A stretch of 57,716 nt of DNA. It comes from Rachicladosporium sp. CCFEE 5018 (lineage: Eukaryota; Ascomycota; Dothideomycetes; Cladosporiales; Cladosporiaceae). The position numbers and the translations under genes were made by a program. Location of the stretch: assembly GCA_002077045.2 (NCBI GenBank), contig KZ111174.1, positions 15,818 through 73,533 on the forward strand. The letters are read 5' to 3'. Shown piece by piece: positions 57,145-57,716 of this stretch; within the stretch, counting starts at the first letter, position 1; each line of letters begins with the position of its first letter. The notes under the pieces were generated by a model. It was not told the DNA's origin, did no database searches, and saw only the letters and a list, made by a program, of their open reading frames with translations.

Positions 57145-57578
57145 GTCGTCGCTGCGATGTCGAGAGGGACGGTTGATGGAGACCTTTCCTATCAGATATG
57201 CATGAGTGGGTGTGATCAATCACCTTGCGCTGTCCGCCTGCAGTCTGTGAAGGCAACCAAAGCCATGTCTCACGCATTATCGCTTTGTCCAGGACGTTAG
57301 GGTGCTTGCTGGATTGTTCTAAGGACTATCAGGAGTTCGTACGTACATGTAAGGAATCTGCGAGATATAGCGACTTATTGTTAGCTTCACAAATATATGA
57401 AAGTACAAGAACGTATCGCTCGCGGGCGAGTAGGGCAGATCAGCTTTGGATTGAGATGGCTAGTCAACGTCGGGTCCGTACAATGCGTCTGGACTGTGCT
57501 AGTCCCCAAACATGATAAATGCATATCAAATGCTCGTTGCAATGCTCTTTGTGCCATGCATTAAAACACCACATCCCT
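57145..57578. other. Intergenic region
   Basis: About 430 bp between the permease C-terminus and the P-loop/UPRTase start (both minus strand). A short Ala/Arg/Ser-rich frame on the plus strand has no domain. Nothing else seen. Confidence 0.5.
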
Positions 57579-57716
57579 CTAGTCTTCGATAGGCTGCACA
57601 AACACCACAGGTCCCTCATACATCTTCCTTCCTTTGACGACGTAGTAGATCATGGCACTGACCAATACTCCCGTGAACATGACCATGGCCCAGTTCATAC
57701 TTTGTGGCGTGACGGG
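57579..57716 (-). CDS. C-terminus of an APC-family amino-acid/GABA/choline permease (partial)
   Basis: An open minus-strand frame enters at the right edge and ends at TAG (57579-57581) after 45 codons. It reads PVTPQSMNWAMVMFTG and then a membrane segment (VLVSAMIYYVV) followed by KGRKMYEGPVVFV. This is the typical end of fungal permeases of the Uga4/Hnm1 type: the last transmembrane helix, a short basic loop and a Gly-Pro-Val tail. The rest of the gene lies outside the window, so the substrate is unknown. Confidence 0.8.
   Translation of the reverse strand, partial: PVTPQSMNWAMVMFTGVLVSAMIYYVVKGRKMYEGPVVFVQPIED

Overview
The window is nuclear DNA of a filamentous ascomycete, most likely a dothideomycete. 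Genes are split by short GT-AG introns (about 45-120 nt). The content is typically fungal: a FREQUENCY clock protein, a HET-domain protein, an eisosome protein, an AA9 lytic polysaccharide monooxygenase (LPMO), a cellobiose dehydrogenase, a Zn2Cys6 regulator and a Dal5-type permease. The order is my inference; no species-level marker was recognised.

Layout. 1-2.6 kb: start of a secreted protein and a secretory lipase. 3.6-7.4 kb: succinyl-CoA:3-ketoacid CoA transferase and the ALG9 mannosyltransferase. 7.9-10.9 kb: the snoRNP assembly factor NAF1, followed immediately by an unexplained tandem repeat of about 100-bp units. 11.1-13.6 kb: a GapA-type RasGAP. 15.8-17.7 kb: a small conserved three-exon gene and the kinetochore subunit Mis14/Nsl1. 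19.2-22.0 kb: frq, with a long upstream region carrying paired GATCGA motifs. 22.6-36.7 kb: Zn2Cys6 regulator, ER DnaJ Scj1, AP-1 beta adaptin, Pil1, a broken HET gene, PP2A methyltransferase Ppm1 and RNA polymerase subunit Rpb5. 38.0-40.0 kb: PrpE-like acyl-CoA synthetase. 40.5-46.0 kb: AA9 LPMO, a kinase-like gene and cellobiose dehydrogenase, all on the minus strand. 46.9-51.6 kb: a truncated Mak2/3-type histidine kinase N-terminus and an ankyrin/DIL protein. 51.9-55.9 kb: allantoicase and an allantoate-permease-family transporter. 56.0-57.7 kb: a P-loop/uracil phosphoribosyltransferase fusion and the C-terminus of an amino-acid permease.

Two gene pairs make functional sense. Cellobiose dehydrogenase is the classical electron donor of AA9 LPMOs. 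Allantoicase sits next to a Dal5-family permease with GATA sites between them, which points to nitrogen-regulated use of allantoate.

A caution runs through the whole window. About 17 reading-frame breaks were found in nine otherwise well-conserved genes, and every one has the sign of a single missing base, several at short homopolymers. This looks like consensus error of a long-read assembly more than gene decay. The cluster of about six breaks in the HET gene may be real.
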